Assembly (NCBI GenBank): GCA_018971675.1
Contig: JAGXAF010000003.1
Coordinates: 1-42,191, forward strand
Origin: Bradyrhizobium sp.
GTDB taxonomy: Bacteria; Pseudomonadota; Alphaproteobacteria; Rhizobiales; Xanthobacteraceae
Direction: 5' to 3'
Length of the DNA: 42,191 bases
Shown: positions 26,547 to 36,400 of the stretch, piece by piece
How the letters are laid out: each line of letters starts with the position of its first letter
How positions within the stretch are numbered: position 1 is the stretch's first letter
Position numbers and translations under genes: made by a program
Notes under the pieces: model-generated
What the model saw: the letters and a program-made list of their open reading frames with translations, nothing else
Told to the model about the DNA's origin: nothing
Databases searched by the model: none

Positions 26547-28325
26547 ATGACTTCCCGACGCCGCAGATCAATCCCCTGCGTGCAAGGGCGCGAACCCTTG
26601 ACAGCATTTGACCGCGACTCTACTGGTTCCAAGGCCTTGGTAGCGTGTCACGATGTGCCTTCGCTGCCCGCGGTATGGCTCCAGGCGTCTGACGTTGGAG
26701 TGCCCTTGCCCGACATCCCCGCCAGGACAAATCCGAAAGATCCGAATCCCCAGATCGTGGAGGTAACGGACCCGGTCTACAGCAAAAAACGACCGGACAT
26801 GAGCTGGCGCGATCATCTCGTCATGCTTCTGACTTCAGGCGCGGAGGTCGAGCATGCGCTGATGGTGCAGTATCTCTTCGCCGCCTACTCCATCAACAGC
26901 GACCAGCCGACCGAAGAACTCCGGGCGCTGGTCGAAGGTTGGCGAGCCAGCATCCTGTCGGTCGCCCGTGAGGAAATGGGACACCTCCTGACGGTTCAGA
27001 ACGTGCTGGTGCTGCTGGGGGCGCCGATCAGTTTCCATCGCGAGATGATGCCGTGGGATCACCAGTTCTATCCATTCCCGTTCTCGCTCGAACCGCTCTC
27101 GATCCCCACACTGCAATGCTTCATCTATGCCGAGATGCCAAGGCTTGCCGAAATAGAGCACGGCAAAATCTATCCCGAGACGCCGAAGCTGTTGGCGATG
27201 GCGCCGGGCAGACGCCGTGAAAAGGCCGCACCGTCTTCGATTGGGCCCCGTCAAGAATGGGAGTGCATCCAGGAAGTCAAACGCGACCTCGCCAAACGAT
27301 TTGGTGAAGACAACGTCAATGCCGACCTGCATCAGGTCGGCGAACTTTATCACCAGATTATCGACCTGATCTCGGACCCCCGACGGATTCCTGACTCGGA
27401 ATTCAACGAGGCAAGTTACGATATGCAGGCCGACTGGAACGATTGGGGCCGCGGCTACAAACCACAACCGCGCGAGCTCACTCCCGACGGCGATATCGAT
27501 GAGGCGGCCGGTGCCCGCAGGCTGGAGGCTGCGCCCGAATTTCCTTCCTCGATGGCTCGCCGGCACGCCCACGTGCAGGTCGAGCGCGCCGCGACTCGCG
27601 CCCAGGCCGTCAAGGCCCTGCGAGCGATATCCGCGCAGGGCGAAGCGCCCCATTTGAAAGCGGATGACACCGGCGAGCCATCCCACTTCGAGCGCTTCGT
27701 GCAAATTTACGAAGAATACAAGGCCCTCCAGAAGAACGACCCGTCCTGGAAGGCAACCTACGACGTTCCGAGAAATCCGACCACGCGAGAGGACTTCGCC
27801 AGGCTCAACCCGAAGAAAACCACCTACATTCCCGCGAACCTGGAAAGCGCGGCTGCCGCCCATTTGTTCGCCCAATTGTTCAACCAGCGCTATCGTCTGC
27901 TGCTGAACTATCTCGCACACAGCTTCCGGCTTGGCCGCAGCCAACCTTTGCATCAGCCCGGCCGGCGCGGCATGGTCATGCATCGCGCGTTCGGCGAAAT
28001 GTATCATCTCAAGACGATCGCGGGACTATTGGTGCGGCTGTCGCTTCACGATCACAAGAATCCAAAAGCGCATGCCGCTCCGCCATTCGAACTGCCGTAT
28101 ACGCTGGGGTTGCCGCTGCAGGAAATCGATATCTGGCGTCAACATCGCGACCTGATCGCGGTCTCGCAGCATACCTGCAACGAGGTTTTCCGCCTTGCCG
28201 GTGTGAGCGCCAGTTTCAAGAAAGAAGTCGGCGATATCGGCGGCGATATTTATTTGAATACGTTGATCAGGCTCGACAACGAGGCGCAGCGCTGGATCGG
28301 CGCGATCCTCGCGGGCAGGAGTTGA
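26547..28325 (+). CDS. Ferritin-like protein related to iminophenyl-pyruvate dimer synthase (VioB/RebD-type domain)
   Basis: The ferritin-like four-helix part starts near residue 85: MLLTSGAEVEHALMVQYLFAA followed by REEMGHLLTVQNVLVLLGAP. The EVEH and EEMGH motifs are the possible metal ligands, as in the VioB/RebD domain. A second helical segment (about 440-500: YLAHSFRLG, MVMHRAFGEMYHL) and C-terminal CNEVFRLAGVSASF complete the protein. 592 residues from ATG 26547, but the first 45 residues look unlike coding sequence; GTG 26700 or TTG 26706 is a possible real start. No tryptophan oxidase (VioA/RebO) is near, so bisindole synthesis is unlikely. Only 16 bases separate it from the LodA-like gene, suggesting that it works on or with that protein. 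Confidence 0.78.
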   Translation: MTSRRRRSIPCVQGREPLTAFDRDSTGSKALVACHDVPSLPAVWLQASDVGVPLPDIPARTNPKDPNPQIVEVTDPVYSKKRPDMSWRDHLVMLLTSGAEVEHALMVQYLFAAYSINSDQPTEELRALVEGWRASILSVAREEMGHLLTVQNVLVLLGAPISFHREMMPWDHQFYPFPFSLEPLSIPTLQCFIYAEMPRLAEIEHGKIYPETPKLLAMAPGRRREKAAPSSIGPRQEWECIQEVKRDLAKRFGEDNVNADLHQVGELYHQIIDLISDPRRIPDSEFNEASYDMQADWNDWGRGYKPQPRELTPDGDIDEAAGARRLEAAPEFPSSMARRHAHVQVERAATRAQAVKALRAISAQGEAPHLKADDTGEPSHFERFVQIYEEYKALQKNDPSWKATYDVPRNPTTREDFARLNPKKTTYIPANLESAAAAHLFAQLFNQRYRLLLNYLAHSFRLGRSQPLHQPGRRGMVMHRAFGEMYHLKTIAGLLVRLSLHDHKNPKAHAAPPFELPYTLGLPLQEIDIWRQHRDLIAVSQHTCNEVFRLAGVSASFKKEVGDIGGDIYLNTLIRLDNEAQRWIGAILAGRS

Positions 28326-28341
28326 ACGAAAGGGCGGATCG

Positions 28342-30681
28342 TTGACGATCAAGCAGTTGCGAATTTTGCCGCCATTCGCGATCGGCCGGCTGGGCTCGGC
28401 CAGCGAGCCGATGGACAATTATACGTTCGACCTCGATATCAATCCCGCAGATCCGCTGGGCTATCGCCAGCTCAAGGCCCAGCCGACGCTCATCGTCGAT
28501 GAAAACTCCGGCGAGATCAAAGACGAAGTCACGCCGCCAAGGCTGGAATTCAAGCACGGAGGTCGGATCCGGCCGGTTGCGCCGTTCCTTGAGGTGTATG
28601 CCATCACCGACACCGACGAAACGCTGCAACCGCTGACCACGACCCTGCTCAGGAAACACGAGCTGAACGAGCACGGCATTTCCTGGCGGGCCACCGTATC
28701 CAATCGCAAGATCGTGCGTCGAACCGGCAACCACGACGATCTCATCCACGCCCAGACGCGGTGGTTCTCCGATCACCGCAGCCACACGCTCGCCGGCAGA
28801 TGCGCCAATTTCATTTCGCCGGAGGCCTCGGTCAATTTCGGTACGGTGCGCTTCATCAAACCTAATCAGAACCACCCCGAGATCCGCCTGCGTTTCACGC
28901 CGGCTCAAGGATTGATCTACGGGCCCGATCAGCCCACTGACGATACGCAGGCCCAGGACGCCGGTTCCGACGCCTATCAAATCAGTGAAGACCGCGCGAT
29001 CTACGATCGCAGCAAGTCGTGGTTCGGTTTGGGCAGTCCGGAACACCCCGCGAGCAACCAGACCCTGCCGCCTTCGCTGTTTGCGATCAACCCGCCGGCA
29101 CCGTCCTGGCTGTTCGACAACGTCGCGATCAGCCGCGGCTATTTCGATGACGCCTGCGACGGCTTTGTCGAGGTCCAGCTCGCTCTGAAGGACGGCGGCA
29201 CCTTGACCGCCAAGGCGCGCATCTGCGCCGCGCCGCCGGCGATGGCGCCGGACTCGCTGTTCGTGCGCACGCTCGCCGACGATCTCGAACAGGTCATCAA
29301 CGGCCCCGACGTTGCGCCGAACGAGGATCCCGAGGTCACGCGGAAGCGCGCCCTCGATATTATCCGGCGCGCCTATGAGACAGTCCGCTTCATGAATGTG
29401 GCCGTGATGAACGGCAACGACTTCAAGGGCCGCCCCGCGCTTTCGCTGGATTCAATGCCTGAGGAGGAAGCCGCGGATACCCAGCGGGCCATTCGCCCGG
29501 TGATGGCTTCCGGTTCGGTGGATACGCTTGCGATCATGACCCTGCATCAGCAGGTGTTCGCGGCCCTTCAGGGCGGCGCGGCGCCATGGTTCCTGCACCT
29601 GCTGCGCCAGCCGGACGAGGTCGCCGATTTCACCGACCGCGGACGGCGCAAGATGCCGGCGCTGATGTGCGGCGCCGACAACAACTATCTGGCGCTGACC
29701 TGGCGGCAGATCGACACCATCCGCAAGGCCGCTGAAGGTTTGCCTGCGCCGAAGCCGAATGCTGCGGCCGCCGCCGTTCAAAAAGGCCTGACGCCGAAAA
29801 ACCTGTCGGCGCAAATCTCCTATGAGGCCAAGGGTAATCCGATCAGTTCGCGCCCCGTCACGTCGGTCGCCAATTGCTGTCCGGGACTGGAGGTCGATTT
29901 CCGCGCGGTCTGGCGCCGGCTGTTCAAGGGCATCGAGCTGCGCGAGTACGACAACCTCGTCATTGAGGTAGCCAAGGATTGCGACGCGATCGTCAAGAGC
30001 AGCGACGGCGGCGACCTGAAGCCGAGCCAGCTTGCCGGCCATCGCCTGCTGCGCGTCGTCCTGCCACCGGAAAATGGCGGCAAGGAATTTCTGATGATGA
30101 CGCCGATGTGGGGCCCGTCCTCCTCGGATTCCGAGGGCAAGATCAGGCTGACCACCAGCAGCAATCCGGATGGCATGGCGGCGGTCGAGTGGTCGAACGC
30201 GCTGGCGCGGATCCTGCCCTGCAAGGGATCGATGGTTCGTTGCGATTTCAGCGCTGAAGCGTCGGATCAGCAGATGGCGCTGGTGGAGGAATCCGATGAC
30301 GGGCCGAAGAACTATGTGAGCTTCCTTTGCGAGGTGCAGGCCTTTTTCGAGGACGACACCGCAGTCATTTCCGCTGCGCTCGCCGATGCCGGCGAACTCA
30401 CGCAAGGGTTATGCTCGCCCTGGCAAAACGACTATCGCGAATGCTCCTGCTATTACTGGGCTTCCGCCCGGCCCGACTATGTCAATGTCGAATTCACCGC
30501 GAGCGGGCTGAGCACCGGCGACAACTGGATGCAGCGGGAGCGCTCCGGCTCCTACGTCGCCGATGATTATGCCGACACGCGCCTTCTGATGTATGATGAG
30601 CTGTTTGCGCGGTGGGAGCAGGCGCTGAAGTTTCAGATCGGCGGACGCGACGCTCCCGACGAGACGGGCGGGAAAACGTGA
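28342..30681 (+). CDS. Divergent LodA/GoxA-like protein, candidate cysteine-tryptophylquinone oxidase
   Basis: LodA and GoxA are amino-acid oxidases whose cofactor (CTQ) is made from their own Cys and Trp with help from a flavoprotein. Similarity here is by eye: RILPPFAIGRLGSA near the start (LodA-like IyPpIGIARvG), RPVAPFLEVYAIT, NCCPGLEVDFRAVWRR at 511-526 (LodA family C.GG.F.PGIE) and LTQGLCSPWQNDYREC at 686-701 (LodA PWQaD..C), then ARPDYV. Candidate cofactor residues are Cys701 or Cys703 with Trp706 or Trp729; this spacing is much shorter than in LodA (Cys516, Trp581). 779 residues, 13 cysteines, no signal peptide. TTG start at 28342. Its stop overlaps the GTG start of the radical SAM gene. 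The substrate is unknown, and the CTQ assignment is inference. Confidence 0.62.
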   Translation: MTIKQLRILPPFAIGRLGSASEPMDNYTFDLDINPADPLGYRQLKAQPTLIVDENSGEIKDEVTPPRLEFKHGGRIRPVAPFLEVYAITDTDETLQPLTTTLLRKHELNEHGISWRATVSNRKIVRRTGNHDDLIHAQTRWFSDHRSHTLAGRCANFISPEASVNFGTVRFIKPNQNHPEIRLRFTPAQGLIYGPDQPTDDTQAQDAGSDAYQISEDRAIYDRSKSWFGLGSPEHPASNQTLPPSLFAINPPAPSWLFDNVAISRGYFDDACDGFVEVQLALKDGGTLTAKARICAAPPAMAPDSLFVRTLADDLEQVINGPDVAPNEDPEVTRKRALDIIRRAYETVRFMNVAVMNGNDFKGRPALSLDSMPEEEAADTQRAIRPVMASGSVDTLAIMTLHQQVFAALQGGAAPWFLHLLRQPDEVADFTDRGRRKMPALMCGADNNYLALTWRQIDTIRKAAEGLPAPKPNAAAAAVQKGLTPKNLSAQISYEAKGNPISSRPVTSVANCCPGLEVDFRAVWRRLFKGIELREYDNLVIEVAKDCDAIVKSSDGGDLKPSQLAGHRLLRVVLPPENGGKEFLMMTPMWGPSSSDSEGKIRLTTSSNPDGMAAVEWSNALARILPCKGSMVRCDFSAEASDQQMALVEESDDGPKNYVSFLCEVQAFFEDDTAVISAALADAGELTQGLCSPWQNDYRECSCYYWASARPDYVNVEFTASGLSTGDNWMQRERSGSYVADDYADTRLLMYDELFARWEQALKFQIGGRDAPDETGGKT

Positions 30682-32036
30682 GTCTCGCCGACGCCTCGCA
30701 TTACATGCGCATTTCGTCGCCGCGTACACCGCAAGTTCATTTGATCGAAAGCGCACGGGGCGGTCATCTCTTTGTCGCCGACGGCAGCCGTCTGTTCGAC
30801 GCCGATGCCAGCCTGTTCGCGAGCTACCGGTCGGCGATCGAGGGTGGCAGCGAGGCAATCGAGGCGCTGCTCCGCCAGGCTGGTCTGGTCGAGCGTCCCT
30901 TCATCGATGATATGCCGCTGGCGCCGCCGCCGTTGCGCGCGCTCTCGCTGGCGATTGCCCAGAAGTGCAATCTCGGCTGCACCTATTGCTACGCCCAGCA
31001 GGGTGAGTTCGGCGGCATCGCCAGGAACATGGAGCTGACCGAGGCCCATCGCGCGGTCGATCTGTTGGTGGCCCGCGCAGAACCCGGCGCGCGCCTCAAC
31101 CTGGCGTTCCTCGGCGGTGAACCGCTGGTCAACCGCAAGGTGCTGCGTGCCGCGACCCTGCACGCGCTGGAACAAGCGGGCCGGCGAGGCGCGAAAATCA
31201 CCTTCTCGATCACCACCAACGGCACGCTCTTGACCGAGGACGACGGGCGTTTTTTCGAAGAGCACGGCTTCGCCGTGACAGTCAGCGTCGACGGCCCGCG
31301 GGAAGTCCATGATGCGCAGCGCCCCTTCAAGGGCGGTAGCGGCAGTTTTGACACGGTGATGAAACGCGTCGCGCCGCTATTGAAGATGCAGCAACGCATG
31401 CAGGTTTCGGCTCGCGTGACGGTGACACCGCACAATATCTCGTTGCGCCGGACGCTCGACACCTTCGTCGCCGCCGGCTTTCACAGCGTCGGCTTTTCGC
31501 CTATGCTGAGCGCCCCCACCGCTGCGGGCGAGATGCAGTCCGGGGATCTCGAACTCATGCTGGGCGAAATGATCGATTGCGGGCGGGAATACGAACGCGC
31601 TTCGCGGAGTCGTCGGCGTTATCCCTTCGCCAACATGGTCAACGCCATGCGCGAGATTCATCGGGGCACCCACCGCCCCTACCCTTGCGGCGCCGGCGCC
31701 GGCTATCTCGGCGTCTCCGCCGAAGGCGAGCTGTCCGCGTGCCACCGCTTCGTCGGCGACAAGGAAGGCGCGATGGGTTCGCTCGACGACGGCGTCGATA
31801 CGTCCCGTCAGGCCGATTGGTTGGCCGCACGGCATGTTCACCGGCAGGAGCCCTGCCGGTCCTGTTGGGCGCGTTATCTTTGCGGCGGCGGCTGTCACCA
31901 CGAAGTGATCCGGCGTGGACGGCCGGCCTGCGATTACATCCGGGGCTGGCTGCATTATTGCCTCGAAGCCTATCTAAGATTGTCATCCGAGCCGGAAACA
32001 ATGGGGCGCGACCTCGCAGGAATGGCCCATGGCTGA
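30678..32036 (+). CDS. Radical SAM/SPASM protein-modifying enzyme, QhpD/PeaB-like
   Basis: Iron-sulfur enzyme using S-adenosylmethionine radicals, most likely to crosslink or otherwise modify a protein. The radical SAM cluster motif is CNLGCTYC (Cys97, 101, 104 from GTG 30678). The AdoMet site region is LAFLGGEPLVNRKVL (GGE motif), then ITTNGTLLTEDD. The C-terminal SPASM domain for extra [4Fe-4S] clusters has CGAGAGYLGVSAEGELSAC, then EPCRSCWARYLCGGGCHHEV and CDYIRGWLHYC. An N-terminal segment of about 85 residues resembles that of peptide-maturing relatives. 452 residues. GTG 30678 overlaps the stop of the LodA-like gene (GTGA), so that protein is the obvious substrate candidate. It overlaps the next gene by 8 bases. 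Confidence 0.88.
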   Translation: MSLADASHYMRISSPRTPQVHLIESARGGHLFVADGSRLFDADASLFASYRSAIEGGSEAIEALLRQAGLVERPFIDDMPLAPPPLRALSLAIAQKCNLGCTYCYAQQGEFGGIARNMELTEAHRAVDLLVARAEPGARLNLAFLGGEPLVNRKVLRAATLHALEQAGRRGAKITFSITTNGTLLTEDDGRFFEEHGFAVTVSVDGPREVHDAQRPFKGGSGSFDTVMKRVAPLLKMQQRMQVSARVTVTPHNISLRRTLDTFVAAGFHSVGFSPMLSAPTAAGEMQSGDLELMLGEMIDCGREYERASRSRRRYPFANMVNAMREIHRGTHRPYPCGAGAGYLGVSAEGELSACHRFVGDKEGAMGSLDDGVDTSRQADWLAARHVHRQEPCRSCWARYLCGGGCHHEVIRRGRPACDYIRGWLHYCLEAYLRLSSEPETMGRDLAGMAHG

Positions 32037-33441
32037 GGTCTGCGTCATTGGTGCCGGACCCGCCGGCAGCATCTTCGCCGCGCGCATGGCCCAGCTTGGA
32101 CATCAGGTCGATCTGATCGAGCGGCAACGCTTTCCCCGGTCGCATTTGGGCGAATCCCTAAGTCCAGGCGTCATGCCCCTGCTTCAGGCGGCCGGCATGC
32201 GCGAGACGATCGAGGCGGCCGGCTTCCCGAGCGTGACAGGCGTTTGGGTGAATTGGGCCCAGCAACCGCGACTGCGGCAGGATCCCGGCGAAAGGGGTCT
32301 CTTGGTCGATCGCGGTGAATTCGACCGCCGGCTGCTGGCGCGCGCCCGCGCCTTCGGCGTGCGGGTTCACCAACCCGCGCGCGTTCTCGAACGAACCCGT
32401 GACGATGCAAAATGGCATCTCGCCATCGAAGCCGACGGCGCTTTCGTGCGGCTTGACGCCGATTTCGTGGCGGATGCAAGCGGACGGCGCGGCATCTCGC
32501 GACAGCGCCGCATCAGGAAGGGTGCGGCTACGCTGGCGGTTTATGGCTATTGGCGGGGGAAAAGCCAGCCGACCGTGCCGCGCATCGAAGCAGGCCACAA
32601 TGCGTGGTATTGGGGCGTTCCGCTGCCCGACGGCAGCTACAACACGCTGATATTTGTCGATCCTGACCGGTTCAGGTCCGCGCCCGGCACGACAATGTCG
32701 GAGCGCTTTCTGCGCTTGCTTGATCGCTCCACGCTGATGAACGATTGCCGCGACGCCGAGCTGATCGCGGCGGTGCGCGCCATCGATGCGACGCCTTATC
32801 TCAGCGGCGATTGCGTCGCGCCAGACCGAATTGAGCTCGGCGACGCGGCGCTGGCGATCGACCCGATATCCTCGAGCGGCGTTCAAAAGGCCATTCAGAC
32901 CGCGCTCTCCGGCGCCATCGTCGCCAACACGCTGCTGCGCCGGTCCGAATCCACCGACGCCGCACTGAGCTTCTATCGCGCGCAACTTGGCGAAGCCTCG
33001 GAACGTCATCGCCGCTGGGCGGCCGAACATTATCGCGACGTTGCAGAGCGTTGCGCCGGTCCGTTCTGGCAACAGCGCGCCGGCCCGCAGGCTGTGACGG
33101 ACCCCGCGCCGCTTCCCGCGATCGACGCACGCGGCTTCGCCACCACGCCCGTGGAGCTGTCGCCCGAGCTGGAATTCGCGCCCACGCCCTGCCTGCAAGG
33201 CGATTTCGTCAGCCTCGCCCCTGCTTTGCATCATCCGCGCCTGGCCAGTCCGATTGCGTTCCTGGGTGGACGCGAGCTGGCGCCGCTGCTTCGCATCTTG
33301 CAGCCGGGCAGAACGCCGCTGCAGATCGCGCAATCCTGGTCAAACCGCATGCCGCTGCAATCCGGATTGGCGATCGCGGGCTGGCTGGTCAATCATGGCA
33401 TCCTGGTCGAGCAGCGCGGCCGCAGCGGTATGCCGTCATGA
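32029..33441 (+). CDS. FAD-dependent monooxygenase, LodB/QhpG/tryptophan-halogenase-like, with PqqD-like C-terminal tail
   Basis: The N-terminal FAD-binding motif is CVIGAGPAGSIFAARMAQLG (5-24), followed by LIERQRFPRSHLGESLSPG as in flavin halogenases and geranylgeranyl-reductase-type enzymes. VADASGRRG is near 147-155 and GDAALAIDPISSSGVQKAI at 271-289 is the second FAD contact. The halogenase lysine motif was not seen. LodB and QhpG, of this fold, hydroxylate the Trp that becomes CTQ, which fits the neighbours. Residues about 411-463 (ELAPLLRILQPGRTPLQIA then GWLVNHGILVEQRG) look like a small winged-helix PqqD/RRE-like unit that could hold the protein substrate. 470 residues. ATGA overlap with the cyclase gene downstream. 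Confidence 0.85.
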   Translation: MAEVCVIGAGPAGSIFAARMAQLGHQVDLIERQRFPRSHLGESLSPGVMPLLQAAGMRETIEAAGFPSVTGVWVNWAQQPRLRQDPGERGLLVDRGEFDRRLLARARAFGVRVHQPARVLERTRDDAKWHLAIEADGAFVRLDADFVADASGRRGISRQRRIRKGAATLAVYGYWRGKSQPTVPRIEAGHNAWYWGVPLPDGSYNTLIFVDPDRFRSAPGTTMSERFLRLLDRSTLMNDCRDAELIAAVRAIDATPYLSGDCVAPDRIELGDAALAIDPISSSGVQKAIQTALSGAIVANTLLRRSESTDAALSFYRAQLGEASERHRRWAAEHYRDVAERCAGPFWQQRAGPQAVTDPAPLPAIDARGFATTPVELSPELEFAPTPCLQGDFVSLAPALHHPRLASPIAFLGGRELAPLLRILQPGRTPLQIAQSWSNRMPLQSGLAIAGWLVNHGILVEQRGRSGMPS

Positions 33442-36400
33442 AAGCCACGCCTCTTTCGGAATGGCTCGAACTCCACGGACTGGAGCGATTTCTCGACACT
33501 TTCGAGAACAACGAGGTCGATCTGGCGACGCTCCGGATGCTCACCGAAAGCGACCTCCAGGAACTTGGCCTGCCGTTCGGCCCGCGCAAGCGGATCGTCA
33601 ATCTGTTGCGTTGGGAGAAATCGACAGAGAAGGCGGGGATTGCCCATCAGATCGATACAGCGACGAGTGAACGGCGCCATTTGACCGTCCTGTTCTGCGA
33701 CATGGTGGGCTTCACCAAGCTCTCCTACAAGCTCGATCCCGAAGCCATGCAGATCGTGCTTCGCAAATACGAGGAAGCCTGCGAGACCTGCGTCAATCGT
33801 TACGAAGGATATATCTTCAGGATACTCGGCGATGGCGTCGTCGCCTTCTTCGGCTTTCCTCTGGCGCATGAGGCCGAGTCCGAACGGGCGATCCGTGCCG
33901 GGCTGGATATCGTCGACACCTTCGCGCAGCTGCATCTACCGGACGTCGGGCGACTGCAGGTGCGGATCGGCATCACGTCGGGCATGGCGGTCGTCGCCTC
34001 GGGCGAGCGAAACGCGGTGGGCGAGACCATCAATCTCGCCGCGCGCCTCCAAACCATTGCCAAGCCCGGCTCCATCATCGTGAGCGAAAGCGTGCGCCGG
34101 ATGGCGGGCGGCAGCTTTGAATACGAAGACCTCGGCGAGAAAGAACTGAAAGGGGTCAGCGAGCCGACCAGGATTTATCGCGTGCTCGGTGTCAGCCGGG
34201 CCGAAAGCCGCTTCGAAGCGGCGACGCAGCGCGAGCTGACCCCCATCGTCGGGCGCGACGCGGAAATCTCGGCGTTGCTCGACGACTGGCGGCAGGTGCA
34301 AGAAACCGGGGTGGGACGGGCGATCCTGCTGCGAGGAGAATCCGGAATCGGAAAGAGCCGGATGGCCAGCGCGCTGCGCGAGCGCACCCAGGACGAAGGC
34401 CGCCAGACCATGGTGTTTCAATGCTCGCCCTTCTTCGTCAATAGCGCCTTTTATCCGATCAGGGCATCTTTCGAACGCGCGCTGCCGCCAAGCCATGACG
34501 CGGAAACCCGGCTGGACAAGCTCGAAGCGCTGGCCATCGATCGCCTTGGCCTTGCCAGGGACGACGTGCGCCTGATCGCGGCGTTGCTTTCGATTCCGCA
34601 CGAAAAGCGCTACGGCCCGATTCTCCTTTCGGCGAAGCTCGCCAAGGAAGAGACGATGCGCGTCCTGATCGAGTTTGTTCGCGCCCAGGCGCGGATGAGG
34701 CCGACGCTGCTTCTGTTCGAGGACGCGCACTGGGCAGACCCGACGTCGCTGGACCTGCTCACCCGCTTCATCGAACTGCTACCCGACATTCCTACGCTGC
34801 TTGTCATCACCACGCGTCCCGAGCTTAATTCGCCCTTGGCGACCGACCCGGCCGTCACTGTGATGATTCTGGCCAAATTCACCCCGGTTGAGAGCGAGTC
34901 GCTGGTCGCCAATGTCGTCGGCGGAAAGGCGTTGCCGCCGGGCCTCGCCGCCCGGATCATCGCCCGGACCGACGGCGTTCCCCTGTTCGTCGAGGAACTG
35001 ACCAAAACCATCCTGGAGTCCGGCGACCTGATCGTCGAAGGCGATCATTACGCCTATGCCGGGACTCCGGCCGGCATCAGGATCCCCGAGACGCTGCGCG
35101 ACTCGCTGATGGCCCGCCTCGATCGGGTTGCAGCCAGCAAGGAAATCGCGCAGGTCGGTTCGGTCATTGGCCGTGAGTTCAGCTATGAACTGTGTGCCGG
35201 ACTCGAACTGATGAGCGAAGACGCCCTGATCAAGGGTCTGCAGCATCTGACCGCGTCCGGGCTTGCGACCTGTCGAGGCGAGATTCCCAATGCGGTCTAT
35301 ACGTTCTCCCACGCTTTGGTGCAGGACGCCGCCTATGACTCGCTGCTGAAGAGCAGGCGCAAGCAGTTGCACGGCGATATCGCTAATCTCCTGGAAGAGC
35401 GCTGGCCGGACACGCGCAATAGGGCACCCGAACTGCTCGCCTTTCATTACAATTCCGCAGAGCAGTTCCGCGTTGCTGCGCCGCTTTGGCTCCGCGCCGG
35501 CGAAGTCGCGATGCAGCGCTTTGCCCTGCCCGAAGCCATTACCCATTTACGCACCGGCATGTCGGCAGTGTCGAAGCTACGGCCGTCCAAAGCCCGCGAT
35601 CGGGTGGAAATTTCGCTACGAACCGCGCTCGGGCCGGCTCTGGTGGCGTACCGCGGCTGGGCTCACGCGGAGGTCAGCCAGACTCTGGTGCCTGCCTGGC
35701 GGCTTGCGCATGCGCTTGAGCAAAGCAACGCCTATCTCCCGATCCTGAACGCGTTGTGGGTGCATTACATGACCGCGGGCAAATTGACGGAGTCGCTGCG
35801 CTGGGCGGGCAGGCTCTCGAGAGCCGGCGTAGAACTCGGCGACGACGGCCTTGAAATCTTCGGCCACCGCGCAGCCGCCGCTTCCTATTACTGGCTCGGC
35901 GAATTCGCCAAGGCCCGCCGCCGCGGCGACAAGGTTCTCAAACTTTACGATCCGGAGCGGCATTGGGGTCTCGCTACCCTTACCAACACCGACCCTTTCA
36001 CTGGCGAAGGCATCTATCGCAGCCAACTGCTCTGGATGATGGGTTATCCCGAGCAGGCGCTGGCGGCGAACCATGCGATGGAAGCCAACACGCGGCGCAG
36101 GGGTCATCCGTTTGACCTCGCCTTTGCGCTGACGCTGGGCGCGCAATTGTTCAGCTATCTCGGCGATTCCGATACGCTGCAGCGATGCGCCGAAGAGGCC
36201 GAACGGATCGGCAAGGAACACGGCATCGCCCTGCTCGGCGAGATCATGGTGGAGATCAGCCGCGGCGTGGCCTTGCTCGATGCGGGGCGTTTGGCCGAAG
36301 CATTGCCGCAACTCGATCAGGGCATCGAGCGACTGATGCAGACCGGACATCGGGTCTGGATCCACTATCTCAGGGCGCGGCAGGCTGCATGCCTCGCACG

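Noticed and set aside
33051..33437. Upstream extension of the cyclase frame
   Set aside because: It lies entirely inside the flavoprotein gene in another frame; the SAM domain begins right after ATG 33438 and that start overlaps the flavoprotein stop.
26547..33441. Violacein- or rebeccamycin-type bisindole pathway, suggested by the VioB/RebD-like domain and a halogenase-like flavoprotein
   Set aside because: No VioA/RebO amino-acid oxidase, no VioE or cytochrome P450, and the flavoprotein lacks a recognisable halogenase lysine motif. The LodA-like and radical SAM genes fit a protein-maturation system better.
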